In this document: positions 63,506-64,000 of the stretch, in pieces
Layout: each line of letters starts with the position of its first letter
Numbering within the stretch: position 1 is the first letter of the stretch
Source of the DNA: a bacterium
GTDB lineage: Bacteria > Zixibacteria > MSB-5A5 > GN15 > FEB-12
Direction: 5' to 3'
Length of the DNA: 64,000 nucleotides
NCBI GenBank assembly: GCA_016708025.1
Contig: JADJGQ010000002.1
Location: 1 to 64,000 of the forward strand
Notes under the pieces: model-generated
What the model saw: the letters and a program-made list of their open reading frames with translations, nothing else
Told to the model about the DNA's origin: nothing
Databases searched by the model: none
Translations under genes and position numbers: made by a program

Positions 63506-63538
63506 ATGATCTACCTGATCAACTCCCACAGATCGTAG
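63506..63538 (+). pseudogene. Decayed fourth precursor copy
   Basis: AAGGAGGTAACGC followed by ATG 63506 repeats the ribosome-binding site and start of peptide 1. The frame reads MIYLINSHRS and stops. Two bases appear to be inserted after codon 5: in the shifted frame it continues PQIVAP, like the PEIVGS of peptide 2, and then diverges without any cysteine or PLYG motif. It is most simply a degenerate copy. A ten-residue peptide would still be made from a good initiation site. Confidence 0.55.
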
Positions 63539-63605
63539 CGCCCATCCGCAGATCCAGGATCCCGGTTTCGCCGGTCCAGTCACCAGGACCGTGAATCGTA
63601 ACGAA

Positions 63606-63632
63606 GGGTGGGGCCGCTTGTCGACCCCTCCC
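63606..63632 (+). terminator. Hairpin between precursors and radical SAM gene
   Basis: GGGTGGGG/CCCCTCCC with one T-T mismatch and an 11-base loop, ending 17 bases before the radical SAM start. No T-run follows, so it probably acts as a partial terminator or RNA-stability hairpin that makes precursor message more abundant than enzyme message. Confidence 0.5.
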
Positions 63633-63649
63633 TAAAGAAAGACGAGGAT

Positions 63650-64000
63650 ATGCCCAAGCTGTCACGCTACAATCAGTTCTATCCCTGGCGGGATGGACAC
63701 TATCTGGCGTTTAATGCCCGCTCCGGAGCGGTTGCATTGATGACCGGCGAAAACTATGCCAGATTCGAAGAACTCGGCAGCAAGCTGGCCACTGATGCGA
63801 TTGACGGGCTATCGTCTGAAGAACAAGCACTGTTGAAACAACTCGAGTACGGCAATTTTGTGCATGCCGACTCGTTTGACGAGATCGAGCATCTTAAATT
63901 CGATCACCGCCGCCTCCGCTTCGACGAAGCGAGCCTCGGCCTGGTGATCGCGCCGACCATGGCCTGTAATATGGCCTGCAAGTATTGCTTCGAGGAAAAC
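63650..64000 (+). CDS. Radical SAM peptide-maturase-like protein, N-terminal part (runs off the window)
   Basis: ATG 63650 has a weak GAGG just upstream. 117 codons are visible and the gene continues past the window edge. Residues 1-95 form an N-terminal domain beginning LSRYNQFYPWRDGHYLAFNA and SGAVALMTGENYARFEEL, a pattern I associate with peptide-modifying radical SAM/SPASM proteins. The [4Fe-4S]-SAM motif follows: Cys106, Cys110 and Cys113 in APTMACNMACKYCFEEN (CxxxCxxC), with the CFE ending common in SPASM-type peptide maturases. The SPASM cysteines would lie beyond the edge and cannot be confirmed. Its position right after three related Cys-rich peptides makes a maturase role the best reading. 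Confidence 0.8.
   Translation, partial: MPKLSRYNQFYPWRDGHYLAFNARSGAVALMTGENYARFEELGSKLATDAIDGLSSEEQALLKQLEYGNFVHADSFDEIEHLKFDHRRLRFDEASLGLVIAPTMACNMACKYCFEEN

Noticed and set aside
63071..63507. Minus-strand open frames over the precursor genes
   Set aside because: They mirror the precursors, lack ribosome-binding sites and domains, and are explained by the coding strand opposite.

Overview
The window looks like a piece of chromosome from a Gram-negative, uncultured-type bacterium of the FCB superphylum. Zixibacteria-like is my best guess and is inference only. The reasons are a large secreted protein with a PNPFNP-type C-terminal sorting module, two secreted proteins ending in dockerin-like DLSDLSLLI repeats, a TonB-dependent receptor with a carboxypeptidase-regulatory-like domain, tripartite RND efflux systems, and several families of short dispersed repeats. 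I recognise no rRNA, tRNA, CRISPR array, insertion sequence or phage.

Layout. 0-5 kb: the tail of a sodium:solute symporter, then a divergent ArsR regulator / HlyD adaptor / RND pump locus in which every gene carries frameshifts or a stop. 5-5.7 kb: a gene-free block of direct and inverted repeats. 5.7-12.4 kb: secreted and metabolic genes on the minus strand (a hypothetical exported protein, a frameshifted exported methyltransferase-like protein, a thrombospondin-3/dockerin protein, a DMT exporter, an alkyltransferase-like protein, a nitrilase-superfamily amidohydrolase). 12.5-17.3 kb: a membrane-embedded spermidine-synthase-like protein, a 40-aa membrane peptide and an OPT transporter. 17.9-27.8 kb: a tightly overlapping operon, hemA-C-D-B-L-E-N-H-G, covering the whole path from glutamyl-tRNA to protoheme. 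28-30 kb: a lipoprotein, a short self-contained transcript coding a 17-aa peptide, and rsgA. 30-35 kb: a heavy-metal RND efflux pair preceded by a Cys-rich exported protein. 35-38.6 kb: a nitric-oxide module (quinol NO reductase, hemerythrin-like protein, Rrf2 Fe-S regulator). 38.7-46.8 kb: an envelope pair (a flippase-like membrane protein and a deacetylase-like protein), a 1629-aa beta-helix/lectin surface protein and a DUF2238 membrane protein. 47-53 kb: a duplicated-domain exported protein and a TonB-dependent receptor. 53.4-56.3 kb: archease, rtcB and a CDF metal transporter. 56.5-62.4 kb: a 1952-aa hybrid sensor kinase.

The most interesting locus is the last 1.5 kb. Three tiny genes (35, 33 and 39 codons), each with a good ribosome-binding site, share the start MIYLIDP, a central cysteine block with variable CxxxC spacing, and the end PLYG(V/T)P. 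A fourth copy keeps the ribosome-binding site and start but is frameshifted and has no cysteine. They are followed at once by a radical SAM protein (CNMACKYC motif) that runs off the window. This has the form of a multi-precursor RiPP (ribosomally made, post-translationally modified peptide) cluster. I do not recognise the precursor family.

Limits: everything here is read by eye from sequence. Family assignments rest on motifs, and substrate specificities are mostly unknown.
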